Positions 46,022 to 55,486 of a stretch of 64,000 nt of DNA are shown piece by piece (the stretch's first letter is position 1; the number at the start of each line of letters is the position of its first letter). The DNA is from JAFMKE01 sp037624485 (GTDB lineage: Bacteria > Bacteroidota > Bacteroidia > Chitinophagales > UBA8649): NCBI GenBank assembly GCA_037624485.1, contig JASJJC010000016.1:211535-275534 (forward strand), in the 5' to 3' direction. The position numbers and the translations under genes are program-made. The notes beneath the pieces are model-generated. The model saw nothing but the letters and a program-made list of their open reading frames with translations, made no database searches and was not told the DNA's origin.

Positions 46022-46759
46022 ATGTTTAAAAAAATTCTGCCCTTGCTCTTGGTTTTTGCCATTCTTAACAGTGGTTGTGAGGCCGCTGCAAATATTTTAC
46101 AACAAACTGGATCTGCCTTAGTAGGCGATGGAAGTTATGTCCCAACTTCTGGTGAAGCAGGAAACGGATTAAAACAGGCATTGGAAATTGGAATTGCTGC
46201 TGGATCCAATCGCTTGGCTGAAAGAGATGGTTATTTTGGTAATACTTTGGTCAAAGTATTATTTCCTCCAGAGGCGCAAAAAGTTGAAGAGACTATGCGT
46301 AATTTGGGTCTCGGCTTCATGGTGGACAAGGCGATTGAATCTTTTAACCGAGGAGCTGAAAAAGCTGCTAAAGAAGCTGCTCCAATTTTTGTAACGGCTA
46401 TCAAGTCAATGACAATTAGTGATGCTATGGGTATTTTGTTGGGCAATCAGGATGCAGCTACATCCTACCTTAAATCATCAACTTTACAACAGTTAAATAC
46501 TCAGTTTACACCAATAATTGATAGAAGTCTTAACGAGGTTAATGCCACAAAATATTGGGAAGATGTAATAGTACGGTACAATAAAATTCCTTTCGTAAAA
46601 AAAGTGAATCCTGATTTAACGGCTTATGTTACGGAGAAAGCACTGGATGGTTTATTTTTAATGGTGGCCAAAGAAGAATTAAAAATTAGAGGAAACGTTT
46701 CATCAAGATCGACTGAATTACTTCAAAAAGTTTTTTCTTATGCAGATTCGCAAAAGTAG
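46022..46759 (+). CDS. DUF4197 lipoprotein
   Basis: A 245-residue protein with a lipobox LNSGC (Cys19). The mature part matches DUF4197: GLKQALEIGIAAGSNRLAERDGYF, VKVLFPPEAQKVEETMRNLG, and KAAKEAAPIFVTAIKSMTISDAMGIL. It is all helical and its function is unknown. A terminator follows. Confidence 0.86.
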   Translation: MFKKILPLLLVFAILNSGCEAAANILQQTGSALVGDGSYVPTSGEAGNGLKQALEIGIAAGSNRLAERDGYFGNTLVKVLFPPEAQKVEETMRNLGLGFMVDKAIESFNRGAEKAAKEAAPIFVTAIKSMTISDAMGILLGNQDAATSYLKSSTLQQLNTQFTPIIDRSLNEVNATKYWEDVIVRYNKIPFVKKVNPDLTAYVTEKALDGLFLMVAKEELKIRGNVSSRSTELLQKVFSYADSQK

Positions 46760-46791
46760 AAAATAAGTCATTTTGAGCTTAGAATATCAGA

Positions 46792-46813
46792 GGGGGGCTA
46801 GTCCTCCCTTTTT
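46792..46813 (+). terminator. Intrinsic terminator after the DUF4197 gene
   Basis: GGGGGG and CCTCCC form a 6-bp stem (one G-T) around CTAGT, followed by TTTTT. Confidence 0.7.
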
Positions 46814-46832
46814 CTTTATGAATAATTGTCGT

Positions 46833-46840
46833 TAAATTTG
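46833..46840 (+). promoter_or_regulatory. -7 box immediately before the DUF349 gene
   Basis: TAAATTTG ends 4 bases before the ATG at 46845, again predicting a leaderless or nearly leaderless message. Confidence 0.45.
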
Positions 46841-46844
46841 TGAT

Positions 46845-48611
46845 ATGGAAGAGCAAAAGCAAGAGCCTCAGCAAGATCAAAAAAATCAAGTAGAGCAAGT
46901 GCAAGAAGAAAAAGAAGAAGTGCTGTTAAGTAAAGAGGCAATTATTGAACGGTTTGAGGTTCTGGTTAAATCGGAAGATTTAATGAAACAAAAATCAACG
47001 GTTAATGAATGGAAAGAACGTTTTCATCAGTTAAGCAAGGTGGAGGAGGCTGCTCAAGTTAAGGCATATAATGAAAAAGAGGAAAAGGATGAAGAGGAGA
47101 TATTTGAGTTCCAAGTCCATCCATTAGGTAATCGTTGGAAAGAGTTACTTAATATCTATAACGATAAAGTAGTCTCACATACCCAGGCGAAGGTAGAAGC
47201 CGAAAAACAGAATTTAAAAGATAAAGAAGGTCTTTTGGAAGCATTAAAACTATTGGTTGAAGAAGAGATGAAAAATGTAGGCTCGGCATTTTCTTCTTTT
47301 TATTCAATACAAGATCGATGGAATGAGATAGGAGAAGTCAATAAATCAAAGTTCAAACAACTGCAATATGATTACAGTCATTTTAGAGAGTTGTTCTATT
47401 ATAACGTTGGAATTCATGATCAATTAAAGAATTATGATTTCAAAAAAAATGCGACACAAAAGCAAGAGATAATTAAGGAGCTTAAAAGTTTAGCTAGCCA
47501 AGATAATATCCGAAAAATGGAGAAAAGTATAAAGGATATGCAGGCTAGGTGGGATGGAATTGGTCCAAGCTCCAATGAAGTCTGGGAAGGATTGAAGAAT
47601 GATTATTGGGAGAATGTAAATGCAATCTATGATAAGATAAGGGATCATTACAAGGCCAAACGCGAAGCTCAAGCAAAGGTTTTGGAGGAGAAAAATGTAT
47701 TGGTCCTGAAAATGGAAGAATTAATTGAAAGTTCTGAAACATTTAGTTCACCAAAGGAATGGATTCAGTCGAGCAAATCAGTAAACGAATTGCATAAAGA
47801 ATGGAAAGCTGCAGGTTATGCTGCTCGATCTAAAGAAGAGGAGATATGGTCTCGATTTAAGGAGATGTCGGATGATCTTCGTAAACGTCAAAATTTATTT
47901 TTTGATGAGCTTAAAGCGTCAAGTAATCAGATAGTAGCCGCTAAAAATAAGTTGATAGAAAAAGCCAAGGAACTCAAAGATTCAAAGGAATGGAAAAACA
48001 CTTCAGAAGCATTAATTAAATTGCAAAAGGATTGGAAGAATCTTGGACATGTACAGTACAAACTCGATCAAAAGTTATGGAACGAGTTTCGTAGTACTTG
48101 TGATGATTTCTTTAATTCGAAAAAAGAGTATTTCGATACGCTGGACGAGCGACAGGCGGAGAACTTTAAGCAGAAGCAAGACATTTCATCCAAAATTGCA
48201 AAAAGCAAGACAGATGAAGAACTTAGAGGGCTGATAATAGACTGGCAAACAGTTGACTATGTCCCCAAAGACAAAGTTGCTAAGGCAGATTCAAGTTTTA
48301 ATGATTCAATAAAAAAAGCGGCAAAAACTTTGAAAATTAACGATGATGCTTTAGCGAAACTACGTTTTGAAGCTAAAATTTCTGCCATAAAATCAGGTGA
48401 AAATCCTGAAGTTAAGATGAAAACTGAACGTAATTTTATCAACACACAAATTGAAAAAGTACAAGAAGAGTTAATCCGTTTTGAAGAAAATATGTCCTTT
48501 TTTGGACCGTCTAAAGGCGCTCAAAAACTCAAAGAAGTTGTTGAGAAAAGGGTAGCAGAGGGAAAGGATAAGATAGGAGAATGGAAAGATCAATTAAAAA
48601 TGTTACGCTAG
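46845..48611 (+). CDS. DUF349 coiled-coil protein
   Basis: A 588-residue charged helical protein. The first 30 residues are Glu/Gln/Lys rich. The rest contains six or seven DUF349 units, recognisable by repeated W-(K/N)-x3 patterns such as SSFYSIQDRWNEIGEV, KDMQARWDGIGP, NELHKEWKAAGY and LIKLQKDWKNLGHVQ. Function is unknown in Bacteroidota, and no membrane segments or enzyme motifs are seen. Its stop abuts that of the convergent lipoprotein gene with no base between. Confidence 0.88.
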   Translation: MEEQKQEPQQDQKNQVEQVQEEKEEVLLSKEAIIERFEVLVKSEDLMKQKSTVNEWKERFHQLSKVEEAAQVKAYNEKEEKDEEEIFEFQVHPLGNRWKELLNIYNDKVVSHTQAKVEAEKQNLKDKEGLLEALKLLVEEEMKNVGSAFSSFYSIQDRWNEIGEVNKSKFKQLQYDYSHFRELFYYNVGIHDQLKNYDFKKNATQKQEIIKELKSLASQDNIRKMEKSIKDMQARWDGIGPSSNEVWEGLKNDYWENVNAIYDKIRDHYKAKREAQAKVLEEKNVLVLKMEELIESSETFSSPKEWIQSSKSVNELHKEWKAAGYAARSKEEEIWSRFKEMSDDLRKRQNLFFDELKASSNQIVAAKNKLIEKAKELKDSKEWKNTSEALIKLQKDWKNLGHVQYKLDQKLWNEFRSTCDDFFNSKKEYFDTLDERQAENFKQKQDISSKIAKSKTDEELRGLIIDWQTVDYVPKDKVAKADSSFNDSIKKAAKTLKINDDALAKLRFEAKISAIKSGENPEVKMKTERNFINTQIEKVQEELIRFEENMSFFGPSKGAQKLKEVVEKRVAEGKDKIGEWKDQLKMLR

Positions 48612-49013
48612 TTAATACACCAACACGGCAGTCTCATTCACACAATTAATACCAGCGGGTATGCTTGTTGTAGAACAATCGCTTCTAATATTCCATTTGG
48701 TATTGTATGCCAATTCTATTATTCTTAATTGATTGACCTTTTCAAGAAATAGTGTCGTGTCAATAGTTGAAGGATAAGCCAAATAAGACCACGGCCCTCC
48801 GCATGGCTTACTACCTATTGGTGTGTAAGCCCATGATTGAGAGTCAAAACACACTTCTCCTTTGACCAATTCTTCAATTTCGCTGAGTAAATTTGTAAGT
48901 TCTTCCTCATCCTGCTGTTGACTTAAAGCAGAACCTGAGAAATCCTTATTGCAAGCTGAAAAATTTACAATTATGACCAAAAATAGGATGAATGATTTTG
49001 TTATATACTTCAT
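48612..49013 (-). CDS. Small lipoprotein with GSKPCGGP motif, downstream of a subtilase
   Basis: A 133-residue lipoprotein: hydrophobic signal (residues 7-20), lipobox Cys21, an acidic/Gln linker, then a compact domain with four cysteines (55, 71, 113, 124) and the motif SWAYTPIGSKPCGGPWSYLAY (61-81). The cysteine count suggests two disulfides outside the cytoplasm. I do not know a proven function for this domain. It starts 12 bases after the subtilase stop on the same strand, so the two are probably co-transcribed. That makes a protease inhibitor or accessory factor plausible. Confidence 0.75.
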   Translation of the reverse strand: MKYITKSFILFLVIIVNFSACNKDFSGSALSQQQDEEELTNLLSEIEELVKGEVCFDSQSWAYTPIGSKPCGGPWSYLAYPSTIDTTLFLEKVNQLRIIELAYNTKWNIRSDCSTTSIPAGINCVNETAVLVY

Positions 49014-49025
49014 TATTTGGTTTAA

Positions 49026-52000
49026 TTAATCGATCAGGATTAGGGGCAGAATACTATGCTTTCTAGCCGTGCTAATTTTAACAAAGTAAGTACCTTCAGA
49101 TAAATTTGATGTAGGTAAACTGATTAATCCCTCGTTAAAATTTTCATATTGAGCTGTCCAAACTGATTGACCAATAGCATCAAAGATACTTAGCCCCAAA
49201 TTTGTGGATTCACTTAATGCTAAAAATAAGTTTGTATTTGCATTACTCGGATTTGGATATAAGTTGACTACACTGATAAGGTCGAGATCATTAAGGCCTA
49301 CGAGACCTATACTCGCTGTATCGAATGCTAAACAACCAGCTCCATCTGATATGGTTAAGAGGTATTGACCCCCTGATAGGTTATCTATAAAGTCTCCTGA
49401 TAGCGCACCATTATTCCATGAGTAGGTATACGGGGCTGTTCCACCGCTTGCCACTGCTGTTATACTGCTATTTCCTTGAGTGGCTGAATTGTCAATTACC
49501 GTTAAATTACTATTTAAGCTATAATTGCTTCCTATGGTGAAACTTGCATTACTTGAGCAAGAGCTTGTGGCATCGGTTATGGTTACTGAATAATTGCCAA
49601 CTGCTAATCCCGTGATTAGTTCAGCAGTTGACCCATTACTCCATTGAACATTATAATTGCCACTACCTGCGCTTATATTTAAATCGATAGAGCCATTGGA
49701 TACTTCGTTACAAGTGGTGTTAATTACTGTTGCATTCTCTTGTGGTAAAGCACTCACGACGATATATGATGTTTTTGTTTCTGTATTAGAACCGCTTGAT
49801 CCATTCACAGTATAACTCACATCGTATACACCTGGATTGTTATATGTTACAGTAGGAGAAGCAGCTGAAGATGTACCTGGACTTCCTCCTTGGAAAGACC
49901 ATGATTGAGAATTAACAACTCCTGTGCTGTTATCTGAATAACTTATACTTTCGCCGACACAAATTGAAGTAGATGTAGCGTTAAAGTCAGCAACTAAAGG
50001 TGAGCCAACTCCAGTGATGTTGATGTTGTCCAAATACAGGTTGTTTCCGATAGTACCGCTGTTAAATCCTTCAAATTTCACTAAGACCTCATTGCCTGAA
50101 AAAGCGGTTAAATCTAAACTGAAGCAATCTGAACCGATTGTACCCATGCACCATTCATTCGAATTGGCCGGTATAAAGTCATTCTCATTTGTTGTTGCGG
50201 TAGCAAAAGATCCTGTTGAATTTTCACCTGTTCCAAAAATTCTTTGCCAGCTTCCTCCACAATCAGAGGAGACATATATAATCAGTGAATCAGTTGTCGT
50301 TTGATCAAATCTTCTGTACGCATGCTCAAAAGTCATATTTATAGAGGTATACCCATTAAAGTTTAACTTCGGGCTTATGAGTCCATCTCGTTGAGATGAT
50401 TGCGCATAATTAAAGAAATCCATTTTTGCTCCTATGCTTCCAGGACTTGTTCCCAGTACATTCACCATTTCCCAGGTCTCTGCATTGTCAGGGTTACTTA
50501 CTGACCAAGTTCCACTAGATATTGAGTTTGAACTGAAACTTTCTGTAAAAGGCAGTGATAGACTGTTTGATAGTACAGTAAAGTTTGCTTGACTTTGATC
50601 GTTAGAGGTATTCTGATCAGCACTGCCATTAGGGTTAGTCGTATTGGCCGTTAAGGTAATAATTCCGGCATTAGCGCTAATATTGGGAAGTGTAACAATT
50701 TCAGTTTGACCTAAAGTTAAATTTCCATTCCAGTTGAAACTTTGGTTGGGTCCTCCTACATTATAGCTTATCGTAGCCGAGTTAAGTGTATTGTTCCCAA
50801 AATTCCTTATTCTGACTTGTGGAGCAAAAGTGCCACTGCAAATAATACTTTGAGGAAAAATGATTTCACTTATTCCAGCATCATCATTAATATTGGGATT
50901 GATGATACAAAAATCATGACTGGTACTATTTCCAAAGTCGCCATTGGCTGCCGTCATTTGAAATAGATTCGCTCCATTTTCATCCGTCATAAAGTAGTCG
51001 CCATCTACGTTACAGGTCCATTGTGAACCATACATGCCATCACCATAGGAGTCATATATATTAAAAGTATAGCAACCGATGGGCAGGCAATATGAACCTG
51101 TAATGGTTTCACCGCCTGTAATATCCGTGTAAGGACCACCACTAACAACTATATTGTTTTGGTCATCTAGGATTTCCCAAGTCGTTTCAGAACCATAACA
51201 ATCTGTGGTAATACTTAAACTTGCTACTTGCCCATTAGGATCTAAGGCAAATGCCTTACTTTGGCTATCATTTGAAGCCAGCTGATCACCGGCTAAATTG
51301 GCAGTGGCTGTAAAGGTAAAACTCCCACTTCCAGCTGAACTTTGCACCGGTAAACTTACTAGCGCACTTTGCCCAGAAGCTAAGCTACCCGACCAGTTAA
51401 AATTGTTATTAACGGTACCCCAAGTATAATTAATGGTGAGATTCGTAATGGTGTTACTTCCATAGTTTCTTAGCGTTAACTCTGGCGTAAACGAGCTTCC
51501 ACAAATGGTATTTTCGGGAGATGAAATAGATGTTATTCCTGCATCAGTTTGCAAGGTAAATGCACTTACACATTGTAAGGCAGCAAAAGCATTAATTCTT
51601 CCTGCCCCCATTTGGCCTTGATTGGATGTCACAGGGTCTGCACTTGAATATAAGCAATTGACTAAATCTGTACGACTTGCATTGGGCGCATAACTTTTCA
51701 TTAGACCCAATAAGCCTGAAACGTTAGGAGAGGCCATTGATGTACCTTGGTATCGGTCATACCCGTTATTGGCAACTGTACTTCTGATTGCAGAACCTGG
51801 CGCTGAGATGTCTATCCAAGTACCATATTGAGAGAAAGAAGATCGAGAATCATCGGTTGTCGTTGAAGCTACAGAGACTACATTATTGTATGCTGCTGGA
51901 TAAAATTGATTGGTACTGTTATTATTGCCTGCAGCAGCCACTAAAATTGCTCCTTGGTTGTAAGCCGCGTCAACAGTATTTTGACCGAAGTTTGAAGAAC

Positions 52001-52802
52001 CACCTCCTCCCCAAGACATATTTATGACATCCGCGCCATTATTGGCAGCCCATGCCAAGCCTTCGTAACCTGCAGTCAAAGATCCGTCCGAACAACGTCC
52101 TATTTTTACCGGCATAATACTTACGTCAAAACCTATAGAGGATACACCTGTGCCGTTATTCGTGTTAGCACCAACAGTTCCTGCGACATGCGTACCATGG
52201 TTTCCATCATTCCCACCACAAGGGTTGGGGTCTGTACTATTTTGATCACTGGCATCATTTCCAGCGACGAATTTACCTGTTAAATCAGGGTGAGTTGTGT
52301 TAATCGCATCATCAGTTACCGCGACAACCACAGATGAAAGTCCAGTGCTTAAATCCCAAGCTTGTTGTGCCTGCATCTTGTATAGGTGCCACATGCCTGT
52401 TCCATTGGTAGAATTTGCACCGAGGTCATTGGGCGTCAAAAACTTGACATGAAGTTCCTTTTTTTCTGCGTAAGCTATGAAAGAATACTTCGCAATATCC
52501 TGAATAAAAGCATCGACTAAATCTGCTTTTTCAAAATTTATTTGGAAAGTATGGTTTAGCTTTGGGTCTGGATGGTCATACAATATTCGAGAGACCTCAG
52601 TTACTCCATAAACGTCTCTCATATCTTGAAGAAAGGCAACCTCATCGAGGTTTACCTCATGCTTTACTGCATGGATATTATATTTACTTGAAGTGTTTAA
52701 TTGAAATATTAGCACGCCGTCTTGGTACCATTCATGAACGTTTTGAGAGAACGTCAGCAAAGTCATAAAGAGGGCAAGGGTGGTGAATACAATTTTTTTC
52801 AT
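49026..52802 (-). CDS. Secreted S8 (subtilisin-like) protease with T9SS sorting tail
   Basis: A 1258-residue secreted protease. Signal peptide 1-20; propeptide-like region 21-130; S8 catalytic domain about 145-415 with the triad Asp164 (AVTDDAIN), His202 (GNHGTHVAG) and Ser355 (GTSMASP), oxyanion Asn in AAAGNNN. After it come CARDB-like segments (two ITNLTINYTWG / LNSATISYNVG copies), a jelly-roll region with DSLIIYVSSDCGGSW, a PKD domain, a SprB-type repeat region, and the T9SS tail with LYPNPSNANTNL. A full extracellular peptidase exported through Por/Spr. Followed by the GSKPCGGP lipoprotein. Confidence 0.93.
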   Translation of the reverse strand: MKKIVFTTLALFMTLLTFSQNVHEWYQDGVLIFQLNTSSKYNIHAVKHEVNLDEVAFLQDMRDVYGVTEVSRILYDHPDPKLNHTFQINFEKADLVDAFIQDIAKYSFIAYAEKKELHVKFLTPNDLGANSTNGTGMWHLYKMQAQQAWDLSTGLSSVVVAVTDDAINTTHPDLTGKFVAGNDASDQNSTDPNPCGGNDGNHGTHVAGTVGANTNNGTGVSSIGFDVSIMPVKIGRCSDGSLTAGYEGLAWAANNGADVINMSWGGGGSSNFGQNTVDAAYNQGAILVAAAGNNNSTNQFYPAAYNNVVSVASTTTDDSRSSFSQYGTWIDISAPGSAIRSTVANNGYDRYQGTSMASPNVSGLLGLMKSYAPNASRTDLVNCLYSSADPVTSNQGQMGAGRINAFAALQCVSAFTLQTDAGITSISSPENTICGSSFTPELTLRNYGSNTITNLTINYTWGTVNNNFNWSGSLASGQSALVSLPVQSSAGSGSFTFTATANLAGDQLASNDSQSKAFALDPNGQVASLSITTDCYGSETTWEILDDQNNIVVSGGPYTDITGGETITGSYCLPIGCYTFNIYDSYGDGMYGSQWTCNVDGDYFMTDENGANLFQMTAANGDFGNSTSHDFCIINPNINDDAGISEIIFPQSIICSGTFAPQVRIRNFGNNTLNSATISYNVGGPNQSFNWNGNLTLGQTEIVTLPNISANAGIITLTANTTNPNGSADQNTSNDQSQANFTVLSNSLSLPFTESFSSNSISSGTWSVSNPDNAETWEMVNVLGTSPGSIGAKMDFFNYAQSSQRDGLISPKLNFNGYTSINMTFEHAYRRFDQTTTDSLIIYVSSDCGGSWQRIFGTGENSTGSFATATTNENDFIPANSNEWCMGTIGSDCFSLDLTAFSGNEVLVKFEGFNSGTIGNNLYLDNINITGVGSPLVADFNATSTSICVGESISYSDNSTGVVNSQSWSFQGGSPGTSSAASPTVTYNNPGVYDVSYTVNGSSGSNTETKTSYIVVSALPQENATVINTTCNEVSNGSIDLNISAGSGNYNVQWSNGSTAELITGLAVGNYSVTITDATSSCSSNASFTIGSNYSLNSNLTVIDNSATQGNSSITAVASGGTAPYTYSWNNGALSGDFIDNLSGGQYLLTISDGAGCLAFDTASIGLVGLNDLDLISVVNLYPNPSNANTNLFLALSESTNLGLSIFDAIGQSVWTAQYENFNEGLISLPTSNLSEGTYFVKISTARKHSILPLILID

Positions 52803-53064
52803 AGGATTAGATAGATTTTAGATATTATTGCGAACCTAAAAATAACAAATATTTTGCGTAAAATGTTTAACAAAAAATTGACATATATAGTTAGAAGGAT
52901 TTACGTTATAAAATGGTTAATTGTTTCTTAAGGATAGGGAATTATGTGAACGTCAAGCATTAACAGAAATTTCTGCTGTAAGCTTAGTCGAAGTCTTCCC
53001 AGTAAATTTAAGACAAGTTCGAACCACAATATACCTTGTTAAATGGCGGCATATAAAGCAAAGA

Positions 53065-53080
53065 GCCTTTCAGTAAAGGC
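53065..53080 (-). terminator. Hairpin after the copA operon
   Basis: GCCTTT and AAAGGC form a 6-bp stem with loop CAGT, 7 bases beyond the stop of the 68-residue gene. The stronger T-run lies on the plus-strand side, so its direction is not certain. Confidence 0.4.
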
Positions 53081-53087
53081 AATTTTT

Positions 53088-53294
53088 TTAGAATAAATTA
53101 GTAAAAAATGTTTTAATACTTTCTAAGGCTTCTGGGCCCCAAATATAGGATATGCTGAATATCCCTATCCAACCTAAACCTTTAATGAAGAAAAACATAA
53201 AGCCTAAAAATCCGATGCGTTTCCACCAGGGTAGTGGGCACTTTTTAACTGCTACTTCGTTTTGACTTTCAATAGAATGTGAAGATTTTTCCAT
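53088..53294 (-). CDS. 68-residue single-pass membrane protein, copA operon
   Basis: A short protein with a hydrophilic N-terminus (residues 1-20, one Cys-Pro-Leu-Pro-Trp-Trp), a basic KRIG, and one long hydrophobic helix with Phe and Gly (GFLGFMFFFIKGLGWIGIFSISYIW). It starts 35 bases after the copper ATPase stop on the same strand. I do not recognise the family. Its size and place suggest an accessory to the metal pump, but no metal motif beyond one Cys is visible. Confidence 0.6.
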   Translation of the reverse strand: MEKSSHSIESQNEVAVKKCPLPWWKRIGFLGFMFFFIKGLGWIGIFSISYIWGPEALESIKTFFTNLF

Positions 53295-53329
53295 AATCGA
53301 TGCAAAATTACAACATTACTTTTAAATTT

Positions 53330-55402
53330 TTAAACTTTTCGACTTTTCAAAACAAATGCATTGCCAATGACGATTAGGTCAGAAAAAATCATGAAAAAGG
53401 CAGCCCACATTGGATTTATTACTCCAAAAGCAGCGAGTGGAATTGCAACTAAATTGTACGCAAAAGCCCAAAACAAATTTTGTTTTATAGTTTGGTAAGT
53501 CAGCACAGCAATCTTATGTGCCTTTACTAGTGCATTCAGATCATCTCGCATAAGAATAACATCCGCCGTTTGCATGGCCATATGTGTCGCATCAGCAAAA
53601 CTAATTCCCACATTAACTTTGGCTAAAGATGGCGCGTCATTCACTCCGTCTCCAAGCATGGCAATTTTTTTATTGCCCAAGGCGTCAATTATTTCTAACT
53701 TATCGTTTGGCTTCAACTCTCCAATGATCTTAGTGTTTAGTGCTTTACTTAACCTTTCACATTTTTCTTTTTTATCTCCACTTAAGACTAGGCTTTCAAC
53801 CTTAGCTTGCTTAAAATAAGCTAGAGTGCCTGGTATGTTTTCCTTTAACTCATCTTCGATGAACAAGGCAGCTATCAATTGCTCGTTCCTTAACAAGAAT
53901 AAATCACCAGTGGCGCTATGCTGCTTGGTGAATTCTGCACTTCCTAAGAAATAGTTATCGCCTTGCAAAGAAATAGCAGTCATTCCTTCCCCTTTAGTTT
54001 CTGTTATGTCGGTAAGATATTCTGAGTCGGAATAATCTGCATAATAACGCAGTAAAGACTTCGCAATAGGGTGTGAGGACTTTGCTTCCAAACTTTTGAT
54101 GATTGCAATGGCTTCTTCTTGCTCAATAGTCCAAGTTTGAAGTTGACTAACCTCAAAATTCCCAGTACTCAGGGTACCCGTTTTATCAAAAATTATTTGA
54201 TCTAGGCTTGCAAGATTCTCAAAAACATCGGGGTTTTTAACGAGAATACCTTCTTTACTCATTTTACCAAGACCCACAATGATGGCAATTGGGGTGGCCA
54301 ATCCCATGGCGCAAGGACAAGATATGACCAATATTGCAACGCTTCTTAGTATCGCGGTTTCTAAAGTGAGGTTTAATGCAAAATAATTAAGACAAAATGC
54401 TATGACCGTAATTACCAGAACCAAGGGAACAAAAATGGAAGAAATACGATCGGCTAATTTTTGCACATTGGCTTTTTGGCCACTAGCTTTTTGAACAAGA
54501 TCGTTGATTTTAGCTTTTGTAGATAAATGTGCATTCTTGAGTACCTCATACTGAATGTTGCCATCGATAATCTGCGATCCACCCAATAGCAGTTCGCCCA
54601 CTGATTTACTAATCGGGATGGATTCACCTGTTATTAATGATTCATCAATCAATGCTTTTCCACTTGTTAATATGGAATCAGTATGGATCTCATCGCCTAG
54701 GTTGCCTTGCACCAAGTCTCCTACCTTTAGCGAGTTTATGCTTATCATTTGAATTTCACCTTCGACTATTTTTTTGGCTAACTCGAGCTTGTCTTTGGCC
54801 AGGCCAGCTATAGACTCCATCGTTTTATTCACGGCGTTAGTTTCTAAGATGTCACCAATTAGCACCAAGGCGACCAATACGGCGGTTGTCTCGAAATACA
54901 GGTGCGCACCAATTTTGTACAGCATCAAATACATGCTAAAAACAAAGGCAGTAGTTCCTCCAAGAAGAATGAGCACATACATATTGGCTGAGCCAGATTT
55001 CAAAGAATAATAGGCGCCTTTGCCAAATTTAAAAAACCCTACAAACAAAGATATGCCTGCAAGCACGGCATCTAAAAGCGGGGGCACCTGAATAGGGATG
55101 AACATGATTAAAATAAAATAAGCAGCAACAACGAAGCTGAATACAATCAGCAATTTATTTGCCCATAGATTTTGACTACCGGTTTTGGCTATAGAAAATC
55201 CTGCATTTCTTACTGCATCATTTATTGTTTTGTCCTCCATGCCAGATGGCCGTTCAAACAATAGCTCTTTACTTGGAAAGTTAACATGCACTTGCTTAAC
55301 TCCCGCTTTTTTTACAATTCGTTCTAGGTTGAGTGCGCAATTGATGCATGTCATGCCATCAATTTTCAAAGACTCTGTTTTTAATTGGCTATTTGTTGTC
55401 AT
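53330..55402 (-). CDS. copA: Copper-transporting P1B-type ATPase
   Basis: A 690-residue P-type ATPase. The N-terminal heavy-metal domain has MTCINCALNLERIV (CxxC, residues 16-29), and the membrane motif is CPCAMGLATP, the P1B-1 (Cu+) signature. The phosphorylation site is DKTGTLSTG, with SSHPIAKSL in the N domain and MLGDGVNDAPSLAKVNVG in the P domain. Eight membrane helices expected. Only one metal-binding domain. It exports or delivers copper from the cytoplasm. Divergent from a lipoprotein gene with an 84-base spacer. Confidence 0.93.
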   Translation of the reverse strand: MTTNSQLKTESLKIDGMTCINCALNLERIVKKAGVKQVHVNFPSKELLFERPSGMEDKTINDAVRNAGFSIAKTGSQNLWANKLLIVFSFVVAAYFILIMFIPIQVPPLLDAVLAGISLFVGFFKFGKGAYYSLKSGSANMYVLILLGGTTAFVFSMYLMLYKIGAHLYFETTAVLVALVLIGDILETNAVNKTMESIAGLAKDKLELAKKIVEGEIQMISINSLKVGDLVQGNLGDEIHTDSILTSGKALIDESLITGESIPISKSVGELLLGGSQIIDGNIQYEVLKNAHLSTKAKINDLVQKASGQKANVQKLADRISSIFVPLVLVITVIAFCLNYFALNLTLETAILRSVAILVISCPCAMGLATPIAIIVGLGKMSKEGILVKNPDVFENLASLDQIIFDKTGTLSTGNFEVSQLQTWTIEQEEAIAIIKSLEAKSSHPIAKSLLRYYADYSDSEYLTDITETKGEGMTAISLQGDNYFLGSAEFTKQHSATGDLFLLRNEQLIAALFIEDELKENIPGTLAYFKQAKVESLVLSGDKKEKCERLSKALNTKIIGELKPNDKLEIIDALGNKKIAMLGDGVNDAPSLAKVNVGISFADATHMAMQTADVILMRDDLNALVKAHKIAVLTYQTIKQNLFWAFAYNLVAIPLAAFGVINPMWAAFFMIFSDLIVIGNAFVLKSRKV

Positions 55403-55486
55403 ATTTTATAAATCAAGCCTTAATAACTTGGCTTTGTTAATTTGTTTAAGCATTTTTGTGCTTGATTCGTTCACAAAAATAAGATA

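Noticed and set aside
55430..55460. A TTTGTTTAAG match upstream of the 55487 lipoprotein, resembling the carotenoid operator sites
   Set aside because: A single copy in AT-rich DNA with no inverted partner; expected by chance.
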